Origin: Thioalkalivibrio nitratireducens
GTDB lineage: Bacteria > Pseudomonadota > Gammaproteobacteria > Ectothiorhodospirales > Ectothiorhodospiraceae
Length of the DNA: 24,939 nt
Reading direction: 5' to 3'
Assembly (NCBI GenBank): GCA_011390385.1
Contig: JAABSN010000032.1
Location: forward strand, 1-24,939
A program made the translations under genes and the position numbers. Below, piece by piece: positions 5,869 to 13,612 of the stretch. The notes beneath the pieces were generated by a model that had not been told where the DNA came from, made no database searches, and saw only the letters and a list, made by a program, of their open reading frames with translations. Positions within the stretch are counted from its first letter, which is position 1, and every line of letters begins with the position of its first letter.

Positions 5869-7341
5869 TCAGTTGGCCCGTGCGGGCGAGAGATAGGCCT
5901 GCACGTGCTCGGTTCTCTGGGCCGGCGTCAGCAGGGAAACGATCACGAGCACCGGAATGTGGACCATCAGCCCCAGCAGACCTTCGTGCATGCCGAACGG
6001 TCGCCAATCGGGCTGGAAGAAGAACAGCAGCGCCGTGAACGCACCGGCAAGCAAGCCGGCGATGGCGCCAGGCGTGGTCGCGCGCGGCCAGTACAACGCC
6101 GCCAGCACCGGTGGCGCGAGCTGCGCAATGATGCCGTAGGAGGTCAACAGCAACACGACCAGGGAGACGCCTTCGGCCACTGCGAAGTAGTAGGCCAGAG
6201 CGCCGGCCGCCAGCACCAGCCACCGGATGAGCTGACGCTGCCTCTGCTCGTCGATCTCGACGAAGGGCCGGACACCGTCTTCGACCGCCACGGACGCCGT
6301 TGCGTGCAGCAGCGCGTCGCCGGTCGACATCGAGGCCGACAAGGCACCGGCGCAGAACAGGCCGACGACGATCAATGGCAGATCGACGTTCAGGATCAGG
6401 TACGGCAGGATGAAGTCCGGGCGCTCGAGCTGGTCGACGAACAGCACGCCGGCGAAGCCGATCAGGAACACCGGCAGGAGAAACAGCTGGAAGGTCGGAA
6501 ACCAGACGACGGTGCGCTGGATGATGCGTTCGTCGCGCGCGGTGAAGGCCTTCATGAACAGATGCGGCCACATCGTCAGTCCGATGGCGCTGATCAGGAT
6601 GGCGCTGGTGTATCCGCCCCAGGTCCAGGGCTCACCGCTGGCGGTCAGACCCGGAGCCGCCAGCAGCTCGGGACGCTCCGCCAGGATGGATTCAAACATC
6701 GGGCCGATGCCGCCGTAGAGCGAATACGGCAGATACAGGCCCAGTGCCCAGGCAATGACGATCATGAACGCGCCCTGCAGGGTATTCGTCCATCCGACCG
6801 CCGAGACCCCGCTGACCAGGACATAGACCAGCACGATGCCGTAGGCAACGGCCGCGCCGGCCCAGAGCGGGATGCGGCCGTCGGTGACCGCCTCGATGAC
6901 GATCCCCGCGCCGCGCATCTGCAGCGTGATGTAGGGAACGAGCGCCGCGATCGAGATCAGCACGATCACGACCGACAGCAGGCGCGAAGGAAAGCGCCCG
7001 GTCAGGAATTGCCCTTGCGTCACGTGCCCCAGCCGCCTGCCCACTCGCGCGACTTTCGGACCGACGAAGTACCACGGCAGCATCCCAAGCACGCCGTAGG
7101 AGAGGATATAGAACGCGGCCGCACCGCGGGAATAGGCCCAGCCCGGCCCGCCAAGAAACGCAAAGGCGGAGAACACGGTCGCGCCGGTCACGAAATACAT
7201 CACGACGAAACCGAAATTGCGGTCGCCCGCGACGAAGCCCGTGACCGTGGCCGAGGTCCCGCGACCCGCCCGCAGACCGACATACAGGGTCAGGGCCAGA
7301 TACGCGGCAATCATCGCCGTGATGACGATCCAGTCGGCCAT
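5869..7341 (-). CDS. Sodium:solute symporter (SSS) family transporter
   Basis: A 490-residue polytopic inner-membrane protein with about 13 predicted hydrophobic segments. The N-terminus (ADWIVITAMIAAYLALTLYVG then TVTGFVAGDRNFGFVVMYF) and the AYSRGAAAFYILSYGVLGMLPWYF and QFLTGRFPSRLL stretches are typical of SSS transporters (panF/putP/actP relatives). Substrate is coupled to Na+; its identity cannot be told from the sequence. The ATG at 7339-7341 shares its A with the stop of the upstream small gene (TGATG) and has AAGGA six bases ahead, so this start is well supported. The small upstream membrane gene and the downstream argE suggest a transport-and-deacylation operon. No frameshift is seen. 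Confidence 0.9.
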   Translation of the reverse strand: MADWIVITAMIAAYLALTLYVGLRAGRGTSATVTGFVAGDRNFGFVVMYFVTGATVFSAFAFLGGPGWAYSRGAAAFYILSYGVLGMLPWYFVGPKVARVGRRLGHVTQGQFLTGRFPSRLLSVVIVLISIAALVPYITLQMRGAGIVIEAVTDGRIPLWAGAAVAYGIVLVYVLVSGVSAVGWTNTLQGAFMIVIAWALGLYLPYSLYGGIGPMFESILAERPELLAAPGLTASGEPWTWGGYTSAILISAIGLTMWPHLFMKAFTARDERIIQRTVVWFPTFQLFLLPVFLIGFAGVLFVDQLERPDFILPYLILNVDLPLIVVGLFCAGALSASMSTGDALLHATASVAVEDGVRPFVEIDEQRQRQLIRWLVLAAGALAYYFAVAEGVSLVVLLLTSYGIIAQLAPPVLAALYWPRATTPGAIAGLLAGAFTALLFFFQPDWRPFGMHEGLLGLMVHIPVLVIVSLLTPAQRTEHVQAYLSPARAN

Positions 7342-7553
7342 CAAGAGTCCTTCCGATCGCGCTCGCCGTGATCGAGCAGCAACAGCATCACGAAGCCGAG
7401 CAAGATCCAGCCGACCGGCCAGGCAAGAGACAGGGGCAAGCCAAGAACGAACGGTTCGGCGGCCCCAAACCAGCTGGCCACCGGCCAGGTCACGGCGAGC
7501 AGATAGAAGATAGAGAACACCGCCACGGCTCGGCGGATCCAGGAACGTCGCAT
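7341..7553 (-). CDS. Small membrane protein paired with the SSS symporter (DUF3311-like)
   Basis: A 70-residue protein with two hydrophobic segments, VAVFSIFYLLAVTWPVASWF and PLSLAWPVGWILLGFVMLLLL, and a short charged tail (DHGERDRKDS). Small two-helix proteins of this size are commonly encoded just before SSS transporters and may assist folding or act as a subunit; the DUF3311-like label is from memory. The start is the ATG at 7551-7553, with AAGGAAAA about eight bases upstream; a longer TTG start at 7577 is less likely. Its stop codon overlaps the symporter ATG by one base, so the two are translationally coupled. Confidence 0.78.
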   Translation of the reverse strand: MRRSWIRRAVAVFSIFYLLAVTWPVASWFGAAEPFVLGLPLSLAWPVGWILLGFVMLLLLDHGERDRKDS

Positions 7554-7620
7554 GGCATTTTCCTTGGAACCAGCCAAGGCATTATGCGACAGCTCAACCG
7601 ATCGGCTGAACCTTCAGGAC

Positions 7621-7645
7621 AAGGGGTGAAATCTGGTCTTGCGTC
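7621..7645 (-). repeat. Dispersed motif, inverted copy 2 of 1849-1873
   Basis: On the minus strand it reads GACGCAAGACCAGATTTCAC and onwards, matching copy 1 at 23 of 25 positions. It lies in the 274-bp gap (7554-7827) between the symporter operon and the small secreted protein gene. I see no gene in that gap. Confidence 0.7.
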
Positions 7646-7827
7646 AACCTGCTCCGAATTTCGCGTTCCAGCCACGGAACGCGATTGGTTTCAGAAGAAG
7701 TGATCTGGCTGCACCGATGGGCTCTGCCAGCGGGCAAGTCTTCACCAGGAAGCGGCGTACCGGGCACGTTTTTGTGCCGCGACACGCCGCGTGGAATCTT
7801 CACTTGCCAGTGATCGCTGAGTTCCGA

Positions 7828-8268
7828 CTACATTGCAGACGGGACCAGTCGAGACCCGGTCAGGCTGCCGCTGTAGGCACAGACCTCTGTTCCCTGCAGC
7901 GTAAGAGTGGAGTTGAAGGTGCCAGCCAGTTCGTTGGGGTTGTCGAGCTCGCCGATCCCGCTTACCTCGAGGAGGTTCGGGCCCAGGAATCCGAAGAAGC
8001 TGATGGCATAGCGATCCCCCGGCAAACGACTGGCCTCGCCGACCTGGGTGCCGCCCGCCGGGTCCACGTTCACGACGGTCCCGTCCCGAGCGACCGAGGC
8101 GAGATTGGCGAAGGTGAAGCCTTCTGGGGGGCATCCGGGGGTAGTGTCCTCGACCGTGCCTGTGATCAGCCAGGTGCCCGCGACCTGGGGCACGGCGGCA
8201 TTCGCAGCGCTCAGCCCGCCGGCTGCAATAACAAGGAGGATCATGCAGTAGTGAGTTAGTCTCTTCAT
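7828..8268 (-). CDS. Small secreted protein of unknown function
   Basis: A 146-residue protein with a clear Sec signal peptide: MKRLTHYCM, then the hydrophobic ILLVIAAGGLSAANA, with likely cleavage before AVPQVAGTW. The mature part is about 120 residues, rich in short beta-prone stretches (GTWLITGTVEDTT, DRYAISFFGFLG, GTFNSTLTLQG) and has two cysteines, in PGCPPE and EVCAYSG, that could pair. It may be a small beta-barrel or lipocalin-like fold, but I recognise no family. The ATG at 8266-8268 is preceded by CAGGAG eight bases upstream, which supports this start over a longer one at 8334. It is transcribed divergently from the CadC-like regulator across 140 bp and is a plausible target of it. 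Confidence 0.8.
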   Translation of the reverse strand: MKRLTHYCMILLVIAAGGLSAANAAVPQVAGTWLITGTVEDTTPGCPPEGFTFANLASVARDGTVVNVDPAGGTQVGEASRLPGDRYAISFFGFLGPNLLEVSGIGELDNPNELAGTFNSTLTLQGTEVCAYSGSLTGSRLVPSAM

Positions 8269-8344
8269 TGAGTCGTACTCCTGAGTGGTAGTGTCGTTGA
8301 GGTCCCGTAGCCGAACGTCGGTCCCTGGTGCCACACGATCCCGG

Positions 8345-8363
8345 AAGCCCGGATTTCGGGCTT
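8345..8363. promoter_or_regulatory. Perfect 7-bp stem-loop in the divergent intergenic region
   Basis: AAGCCCG (8345-8351) and CGGGCTT (8357-8363) form a perfect stem with a 5-nt loop, followed on the plus strand by TTGTC. It resembles a short intrinsic terminator, but it lies upstream of two diverging genes. An operator or attenuator is equally possible. Confidence 0.5.
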
Positions 8364-8370
8364 TGTCATT

Positions 8371-8400
8371 CTCTGAATCTTTCTGAATTCTCTTGAATTC
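8371..8400 (+). promoter_or_regulatory. Three tandem 10-bp direct repeats upstream of the CadC-like gene
   Basis: CTCTGAATCT, TTCTGAATTC and TCTTGAATTC follow each other with TGAAT at 8374, 8384 and 8394, exactly one helical turn apart. OmpR/PhoB-type winged helices bind direct repeats spaced this way. The last repeat ends 8 bp before the ATG at 8409, so bound protein would block translation or transcription initiation. Autoregulation is inferred. Confidence 0.6.
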
Positions 8401-8408
8401 CGCGAGTT

Positions 8409-10535
8409 ATGAAGTCAGCTGAAGGCCCGACCGAGGTCATTTTCGAGTTTCGCGGATTCCGGCTGGAGCCCCGCCAGCGCCGCCTTACAGCCCCCGACGG
8501 GCGGCGGATCCGGCTGCGAGATCGCGTCTTCGACACGCTGTGCCTGCTGGTGCGCCGGGCAGGCGAGCCGGTCTCCAAGGCGGAGTTGCTGGAGACCGTA
8601 TGGCCGGGTGCCGTGGTGGAGGAGAACAACCTCAACCAGGCCATCTCGACCCTGAGGCGCAAGCTCGGGGACGATCGCAAGAATCCGGCGTTCATCGCCA
8701 CGATCACCGGCCAGGGCTATCAGTTCGTGGCCAACGTAAGCCGATTGACCGCCGACGACCCCGGTGTGCACGAAGCATCGGCGGAGGGAGCAGCGGCGCC
8801 GTCGCGACGCGGCCTGCCGATCTGGCAGCTTGGGCTTGCCGCCGCGGTCGCCGTTGTCGGCCTGGCGGTCTACCTGGTGATCGATCGCGCCGTGCATGCC
8901 CCGGCGATCCGCATGGATGAGGCACGCCTGGTCACACCGTTTCCTGGCTCGCATCGGGCGCCCACGCTGTCGCCGGACGGTACGCTGATGGCCTACGTCA
9001 GCGACCGCTCGGGCACGGAGCAGATCTGGGTCCAGGGCCTGCCGGACGGTAACCCGGTGCAGATCACCGACGGCCACCTGCCTGCAACCGCGCCGAGCTG
9101 GTCTCCGATCGAGAATGCCATCCTGTTTCAGCGGGTGACGTCGGAAGGCCGCGAGGGCATCTGGCTGACGGATGCCGTGGGCTCCGCTGCACCCAGGCTG
9201 GTCGTCAAAAACGGCCGAGATCCGCGCTACGCCCCCGACGGCCGTTCGTATGTGTTCACGCGGGACTTGAAAGAGGTGCATGTCGCCACGCTCGGCGAAT
9301 CCGGGAGCAGACCACTGGAAGGGGCGCCCGTAACCAAAGGATTCGCGGAACCGATGCCGGCGCTGAATGCTGCGGGCGATATCGCATTCGTCCTTGCGGA
9401 AGAGGGTCCCAGCGGGAATCTGTGGGTCTATCGGGCCGACGACGGCAGCTTCCACCAGCTGACCCGATCCCGGGCCGAATTCCCCGGCATACGCGCTCGC
9501 GCGCCGGTCTGGCTGCCGGACGGCCGGTCGATCGTGCACGTCGCGGCGCCGGAAGACCCGAGCAACCAGCATCTCTGGCTGACCGATTCGCAGACTGGCC
9601 GAATGACACGGCTTTCCACCGGGGTGGGCAACTACGACCAGCCCGCGATTTCGCGCGACGGTCGCCGACTCGTCTATTCGCATACCCGCCCCGTGTGGCG
9701 GCTGGTCGCGAGCGACCCGCGCACCGGAGCGGAGCGGGTCATCCACGAGAGCCGCAGCATGATCGTCCTGCCGGTGGTCTCGCCGGACGGGCAGTCGATT
9801 GCCTGGTTCGGGGAAAACGTCTACACGATATTCCAGGAAGGCGGCGATCCCGTGCGCCGCACCTTCGCCTCTCCGGGAGCCGCCACGCTGCCGGCCTGGT
9901 CGCGGGATGGTTCGGCGATCTACTATTACCAGGACCGGTCTCTCCATCGCGTCGAGGTCGAGACGGGGCACGCCGAACGCGTGCTCGAGGACTTCCACTG
10001 GTCGTCGAAGAACTGGCTGGCCATCCACGGCGACAAGGTGGCATACCAGCAGCGCGGATTCCTGCCGCGCAGCGGTCACCTCGTCATCCGTGACCTGGCA
10101 TCGGGCAGCGTGCGCGACCTGGACGAGGAAGTGCTGGCAACGGACTGGTCAAGGGACGGAAGTACGCTGCTCGCGCGGCGGAAGGTCGATTCCGCCATCG
10201 TGACCTGCGCGGCGCCCGACTTCCGCTGCGAACCCGTGCTGGACGGCGACGAACCGGTGGGCGGCGCGATCCCCCGCTGGTCGGCCGACGAGAGTCAGAT
10301 CTATTTTCGGCGCGCCCGCCAGGACAAGGCCGGGTACGCGGAAATCTGGGCGATCCCCAGCGCGGGCGGTGAGGCCCGCGCCATGATCGAGGTTGGTCCC
10401 TATGCGCGGGCCGAAATGCTCTTCGGTGTCACTGCCGACGACGAGATCGTCTGGCCCGAATACGACACGGAGGGAATTTCGGAGATCTGGATGGTGGATC
10501 TGGCCGAGCCCTCGGGCCGGGATCGCTCGGACTGA
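8409..10535 (+). CDS. CadC-like membrane transcriptional regulator with a TolB-type beta-propeller
   Basis: A 708-residue one-component regulator. Residues about 11-110 are an OmpR/CadC-type winged helix (FRLEPRQRRLTAPDGRRIRLRDRVFDTLCLLV, then ENNLNQAISTLRRKLGDD and GQGYQF). A single transmembrane helix follows (about 137-158, LPIWQLGLAAAVAVVGLAVYLV). The rest is a periplasmic beta-propeller of PD40/TolB repeats, with signatures such as TLSPDGTLMAYVSDRSGTEQIWV, AISRDGRRLVYS, VSPDGQSIAWF and WSRDGSAIYYY. The propeller presumably senses an extracytoplasmic ligand or partner and passes the signal to the cytoplasmic DNA-binding domain. The start is the ATG at 8409, directly before the winged helix; the Shine-Dalgarno is weak. 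It is divergent from the small secreted protein and converges with the serine hydrolase, 30 bp apart. Confidence 0.92.
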   Translation: MKSAEGPTEVIFEFRGFRLEPRQRRLTAPDGRRIRLRDRVFDTLCLLVRRAGEPVSKAELLETVWPGAVVEENNLNQAISTLRRKLGDDRKNPAFIATITGQGYQFVANVSRLTADDPGVHEASAEGAAAPSRRGLPIWQLGLAAAVAVVGLAVYLVIDRAVHAPAIRMDEARLVTPFPGSHRAPTLSPDGTLMAYVSDRSGTEQIWVQGLPDGNPVQITDGHLPATAPSWSPIENAILFQRVTSEGREGIWLTDAVGSAAPRLVVKNGRDPRYAPDGRSYVFTRDLKEVHVATLGESGSRPLEGAPVTKGFAEPMPALNAAGDIAFVLAEEGPSGNLWVYRADDGSFHQLTRSRAEFPGIRARAPVWLPDGRSIVHVAAPEDPSNQHLWLTDSQTGRMTRLSTGVGNYDQPAISRDGRRLVYSHTRPVWRLVASDPRTGAERVIHESRSMIVLPVVSPDGQSIAWFGENVYTIFQEGGDPVRRTFASPGAATLPAWSRDGSAIYYYQDRSLHRVEVETGHAERVLEDFHWSSKNWLAIHGDKVAYQQRGFLPRSGHLVIRDLASGSVRDLDEEVLATDWSRDGSTLLARRKVDSAIVTCAAPDFRCEPVLDGDEPVGGAIPRWSADESQIYFRRARQDKAGYAEIWAIPSAGGEARAMIEVGPYARAEMLFGVTADDEIVWPEYDTEGISEIWMVDLAEPSGRDRSD

Positions 10536-10565
10536 ATCGCGCAAATCACCAACGCTCCGGGCCGT

Positions 10566-12032
10566 TCAGCCGCCTTGGATTTTCAGACTCCGATACCCGT
10601 CGAGGACAAAGGCTGAAATCTCGCCGTCGGCGTCGCGCTCGAACTCGAGCGTTGCGCCCAGGTCGCCGTCCTCGCGTTGGTAGCGGAACCGATCGCCCTC
10701 GATGTGCTTGAACGACATGGTGTCGCCCGGCGCATCGCTGTAGAGATTGACGAGTTCCAGCGAACCGGCGGCCGTCGGCAGCACGTAGGCGCCATCGGGC
10801 AGGGTTGGCCAGCGGTATTCACCTTCGTATTCCATCAACTCCCGAATCGCGTTGTCTTCCTCGGCTTCGGTCTCCGCGTTCGCCTCGGCGGCGACTGCTT
10901 CGAGTCCCGGCGCGGTCAGACCGTGTACGGCCGCGACCAGGGCGCCGGGCGCGACGTCGTTGACGTTGACCATGGCGGTGACCGCGACCTCACCACGCGT
11001 GTCCAGTGCAAGGAACGACCGGTGCCCGAGGCAATAGCCGCCGTGACCGACGACCGCCGTATCACCCAACTTCGTGTGTGAAAAGCCCAGCCCGAAAATG
11101 CGGCTTTCCGGATCGCCGGGGTCCATCCAGTGCACGCGATGCATATTGCGCAGCGTGACCCGTTCGAGCACCTCCGGCTCGCCGGTCTCCAGCAGCCGGA
11201 ACTGCCAGGCCGCGAATCGGGCCAGGTCGCGGACCGAAGCCCTCAAACCGGCAGCCGGGGCGAGACCCTCGAGCGTGTACGGCGTCACGGCCGAGCGCAC
11301 GCCGCGCGCGTCGTGATCGGTATAGCCGATGGCATAGAGCCCGTCGTCTTCCATGGGCAGGTCGGTCCGCATGGTTTCGAGGCCCAGCGGAGAGAAGATT
11401 TCTCCGCTGATGTAGTCGGAGAAACTCCGGCCGGAGACCGTCGAAATCACCTTGCCGAGCAGCGACATGCCGATATTCGAGTACTGGTAGTTGGTCAACG
11501 GCGTATACAGGCGCCCGAGCGTGTTGACCCGCGCCTCGAGCTCGGCCTCGTCGGGAAACTCGAGCGTGTTCCAGTACGTGCCCACCCCTTCGCGCGGGAG
11601 TCCCGCCGAGTGGCTCAGCAATGCGCGAATCGTGATGGGCTCGTCGATCACGCCGTCGCCGGAGGCGGGGCGAAAGTCGGGCAGATATTCCGAAAGCTCG
11701 GCGTCGAGGTCGACGCGGCCGTCTTCGACCAGCGACATGACGCCAATCGACGTGAACAGCTTGGAAATCGAGCAGATGCTGAACGTGGTCCCGGGCTCGG
11801 CGTTGCGGCCGGTTTCGAGATTGGCCGTGCCGTAGGCGTACTCCCAGGCGATTTCCTGGCCATCAACAACGGCTACGGTGCCCGCCGGCACCATCTCGCT
11901 GATCATCTTCTGGTCGAACCAGGCTTCGGCGGCGCGAAATCGTGCCTGCTGTTCGAGTGTGGCCGGCATATCAGCGACTACGCTCAGAGATGTGGCGAGC
12001 CCGAGCAGGGTCAGTATGGCGGGTGTCTTCAT
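10566..12032 (-). CDS. Secreted serine hydrolase of the class C beta-lactamase family
   Basis: A 488-residue exported protein. The signal peptide is MKTPAILTLLGLATSLSVVA. The Beta-lactamase (PF00144) fold shows the SxxK motif as S88-I-S-K91 (TFSICSISKLFTSIGV), the tyrosine motif Y184-S-N186 (QYSNIGMSLLG), and a late HGG (AVVGHGGYCLGH) standing in for KTG. The HSAGLPREG turn is also typical. Family members hydrolyse esters, amides or D-amino-acid peptides rather than necessarily beta-lactams; the substrate here is unknown. A C-terminal domain of about 110 residues (EYEGEYRWPTLPDGAYVL onward) looks like the beta-barrel extension seen in several such hydrolases. The ATG at 12030-12032 has AAGGA seven bases upstream. 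The gene converges on the CadC-like regulator. Confidence 0.9.
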   Translation of the reverse strand: MKTPAILTLLGLATSLSVVADMPATLEQQARFRAAEAWFDQKMISEMVPAGTVAVVDGQEIAWEYAYGTANLETGRNAEPGTTFSICSISKLFTSIGVMSLVEDGRVDLDAELSEYLPDFRPASGDGVIDEPITIRALLSHSAGLPREGVGTYWNTLEFPDEAELEARVNTLGRLYTPLTNYQYSNIGMSLLGKVISTVSGRSFSDYISGEIFSPLGLETMRTDLPMEDDGLYAIGYTDHDARGVRSAVTPYTLEGLAPAAGLRASVRDLARFAAWQFRLLETGEPEVLERVTLRNMHRVHWMDPGDPESRIFGLGFSHTKLGDTAVVGHGGYCLGHRSFLALDTRGEVAVTAMVNVNDVAPGALVAAVHGLTAPGLEAVAAEANAETEAEEDNAIRELMEYEGEYRWPTLPDGAYVLPTAAGSLELVNLYSDAPGDTMSFKHIEGDRFRYQREDGDLGATLEFERDADGEISAFVLDGYRSLKIQGG

Positions 12033-12308
12033 CAACGATTCCTTGAAGTCCTGAGAGTCAACGCATAGTAAGCGAACTCTGGAGGCATCGACCCCGCAGC
12101 GCAAGCTTGGCATGCTTGTGGATGTTCACGCGGACCTCCTGGATGGACCTATTGGTTTCAGCATCCATCAGTCTGTCTCGGACGGTCCGCTTGGTCAACC
12201 TGCTGAGAGATCACACCTGACCCCCTGTTTCTCCTTTTTTCGGAATCCTGCACGCTTTGATCTCGGAAGGGGCGTCTATTCGTGTCCGCGCTGTTATCAG
12301 ATTCGCGG

Positions 12309-13409
12309 TTAATCGCAAGTGGATACCCGGGCGGGCGCAATCGACACAAGCTCATGCGCTTGAAGAACTTGACTGAAGTCTGACTCCCAGTCACGCGCCA
12401 GCCACTCTGGCGTTGGCTTTCCTGCAACCGAGACAATGTATCCAAAGGAACCAGCATCGGGGACGTTCAGGCCCGCCATCTCCGCGAGCTCTGCCAAACT
12501 GAATCCTGTGGCCCATATCATTTCCCGGTCGCAAAGCGAGAATGCAGAGCCGGGCTCTCCGGTTGTAATGCCACGATAAACCCCCTCAACGTCCGCCGGT
12601 CTGACCAGGTCGCGGATGCTGCGAAATATATCAGCGAGCTCAATCGCCTGAGCCGCCTCGGGCCACGCCGGATGCGACTGCGGGTTGCTGTACTGATACG
12701 TTCGGTACACCTCGCCGTCGTGCAGTTCGACCGTAATAGCCCATCCATCCAGGGTGAGTATGCCGTCATCCGGGAGCTCCGTCGAATCGGGCAAATCCCA
12801 GAGTCCGGATTTCTCGGCCGCTCTGAGTTTCTCTCTCCAATTCGGCTGCTCCGCGAACAGAGTGCGGCATGCTTCCATGGTTCCTGTATTGAAGAATTTC
12901 TCGCAGCTGCCGCTGTAATAGAAAAGTATCAGGTCGTGAAACGATTCTCCGGGCGCGTCGTCATCTCTAGGTTGCGAGGGCCAGTACAGTACGAGCTCTC
13001 CGAAGACACCGGTCTCGTCCTCCACGACCCGGTACAAGGACTGCGGATATCCGATCCCTCCACCAATCCAGACGCGTATCTCTCGGGTTCCGCCAGGCAA
13101 TTCCGTTGTCCGAAGTGGAGCCAGCCCAACCGAGGCAACGACGGCATCGAAGTGAGGAAAGTAAACCTTCGGCCACGTGGCATCGGGAACGCCCGCTTGG
13201 GTGTCTTCGATTATTTCTGAAGTTTGTTCGGCGTCAATTGGGCTCGCCAGAATGGCCGCAGTCCACGCCAAAGCCCGAATAACGCGAGGTGAAATTCTCG
13301 GGAAAGCAGCCACGCTAACCCAATGGATTCGCCAAGATGCGAATTCTAGTTTTTTCCATTTGCGTCTCGCGAAATCTTGATGACCATGGGACGGTGTCAA
13401 TCGAATCAA
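12309..13409 (-). CDS. Exported protein of unknown function
   Basis: An open frame of up to 366 codons that I do not recognise. The start is uncertain: no ATG occurs before residue 178. The open frame begins at a TTG (13407-13409), and a GTG at 13311-13313 gives a tidy signal peptide (VAAFPRISPRVIRALAWTAAILASPIDA). The mature part has a tryptophan-rich region (GGIGYPQSLYRVVEDETGVFGELVLYWP), a pair of cysteines in YYSGSCEKFFNTGTMEACRTLF and a final Cys in VSTCD. Codon use looks more AT-rich than in its neighbours, suggesting acquisition. The preceding intergenic region (13410-13612) carries a dispersed repeat. Nothing points to an enzymatic role; a secreted or periplasmic lineage-specific protein is most likely. 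Confidence 0.65.
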   Translation of the reverse strand: MIRLTPSHGHQDFARRKWKKLEFASWRIHWVSVAAFPRISPRVIRALAWTAAILASPIDAEQTSEIIEDTQAGVPDATWPKVYFPHFDAVVASVGLAPLRTTELPGGTREIRVWIGGGIGYPQSLYRVVEDETGVFGELVLYWPSQPRDDDAPGESFHDLILFYYSGSCEKFFNTGTMEACRTLFAEQPNWREKLRAAEKSGLWDLPDSTELPDDGILTLDGWAITVELHDGEVYRTYQYSNPQSHPAWPEAAQAIELADIFRSIRDLVRPADVEGVYRGITTGEPGSAFSLCDREMIWATGFSLAELAEMAGLNVPDAGSFGYIVSVAGKPTPEWLARDWESDFSQVLQAHELVSIAPARVSTCD

Positions 13410-13421
13410 GGAAAAATTTCT

Positions 13422-13582
13422 CTTAGGTTATGCCTGTCCAGATTTTCATTATTTTCATTCGCAAGTTCTTCCCGTGTCTCGGGGGCGATTTGACGAAATT
13501 TCTGAACTCTAGCAGTTGCGACCTGGCAGGTCTTGCCTCCTCGGTGGAGGCGCTGCGGTAGATCCTCCCTCGTTCTCGGGAG
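13422..13582. repeat. REP-like cluster: dispersed motif plus three short palindromes
   Basis: It begins with CTTAGGTTATGCCTGTCCAG (13422-13441), sharing 15 identical bases, GGTTATGCCTGTCCA, with 24841-24855. Then come GACCTG/CAGGTC (13520-13532), GCCTCC/GGAGGC (13535-13551) and CTCCC/GGGAG (13565-13582). It fills the gap between the unknown exported protein and the first TPR protein. It may be a non-autonomous element related to the RAYT at the right end (inference). Confidence 0.5.
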
Positions 13583-13612
13583 CGCCATGCAGGGGACGTC
13601 TTATCGGCGCGC

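Noticed and set aside
5755..7371. Long plus-strand open frame of 538 codons opposite the SSS symporter
   Set aside because: Its sequence is rich in R, Q, H and D and low in hydrophobic blocks, as expected from the antisense of a GC-rich membrane gene. The symporter on the other strand has clear family sequence and a ribosome site.
8415..10079. Minus-strand open frame of 554 codons inside the CadC-like gene
   Set aside because: It is an antisense shadow; the plus strand carries a full winged helix, membrane helix and propeller.
12194..12225. Possible third copy of the GACGCAAGACC motif near CACACCTGACCCC
   Set aside because: Only about 11 bases are shared with the region beside the 7621 copy and the core motif is absent, so chance similarity is likely.
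13535..13582. Palindromes after the first TPR gene as a terminator pair
   Set aside because: The stems are short and lack a following T-run in the minus-strand direction; they fit a REP-like cluster better.
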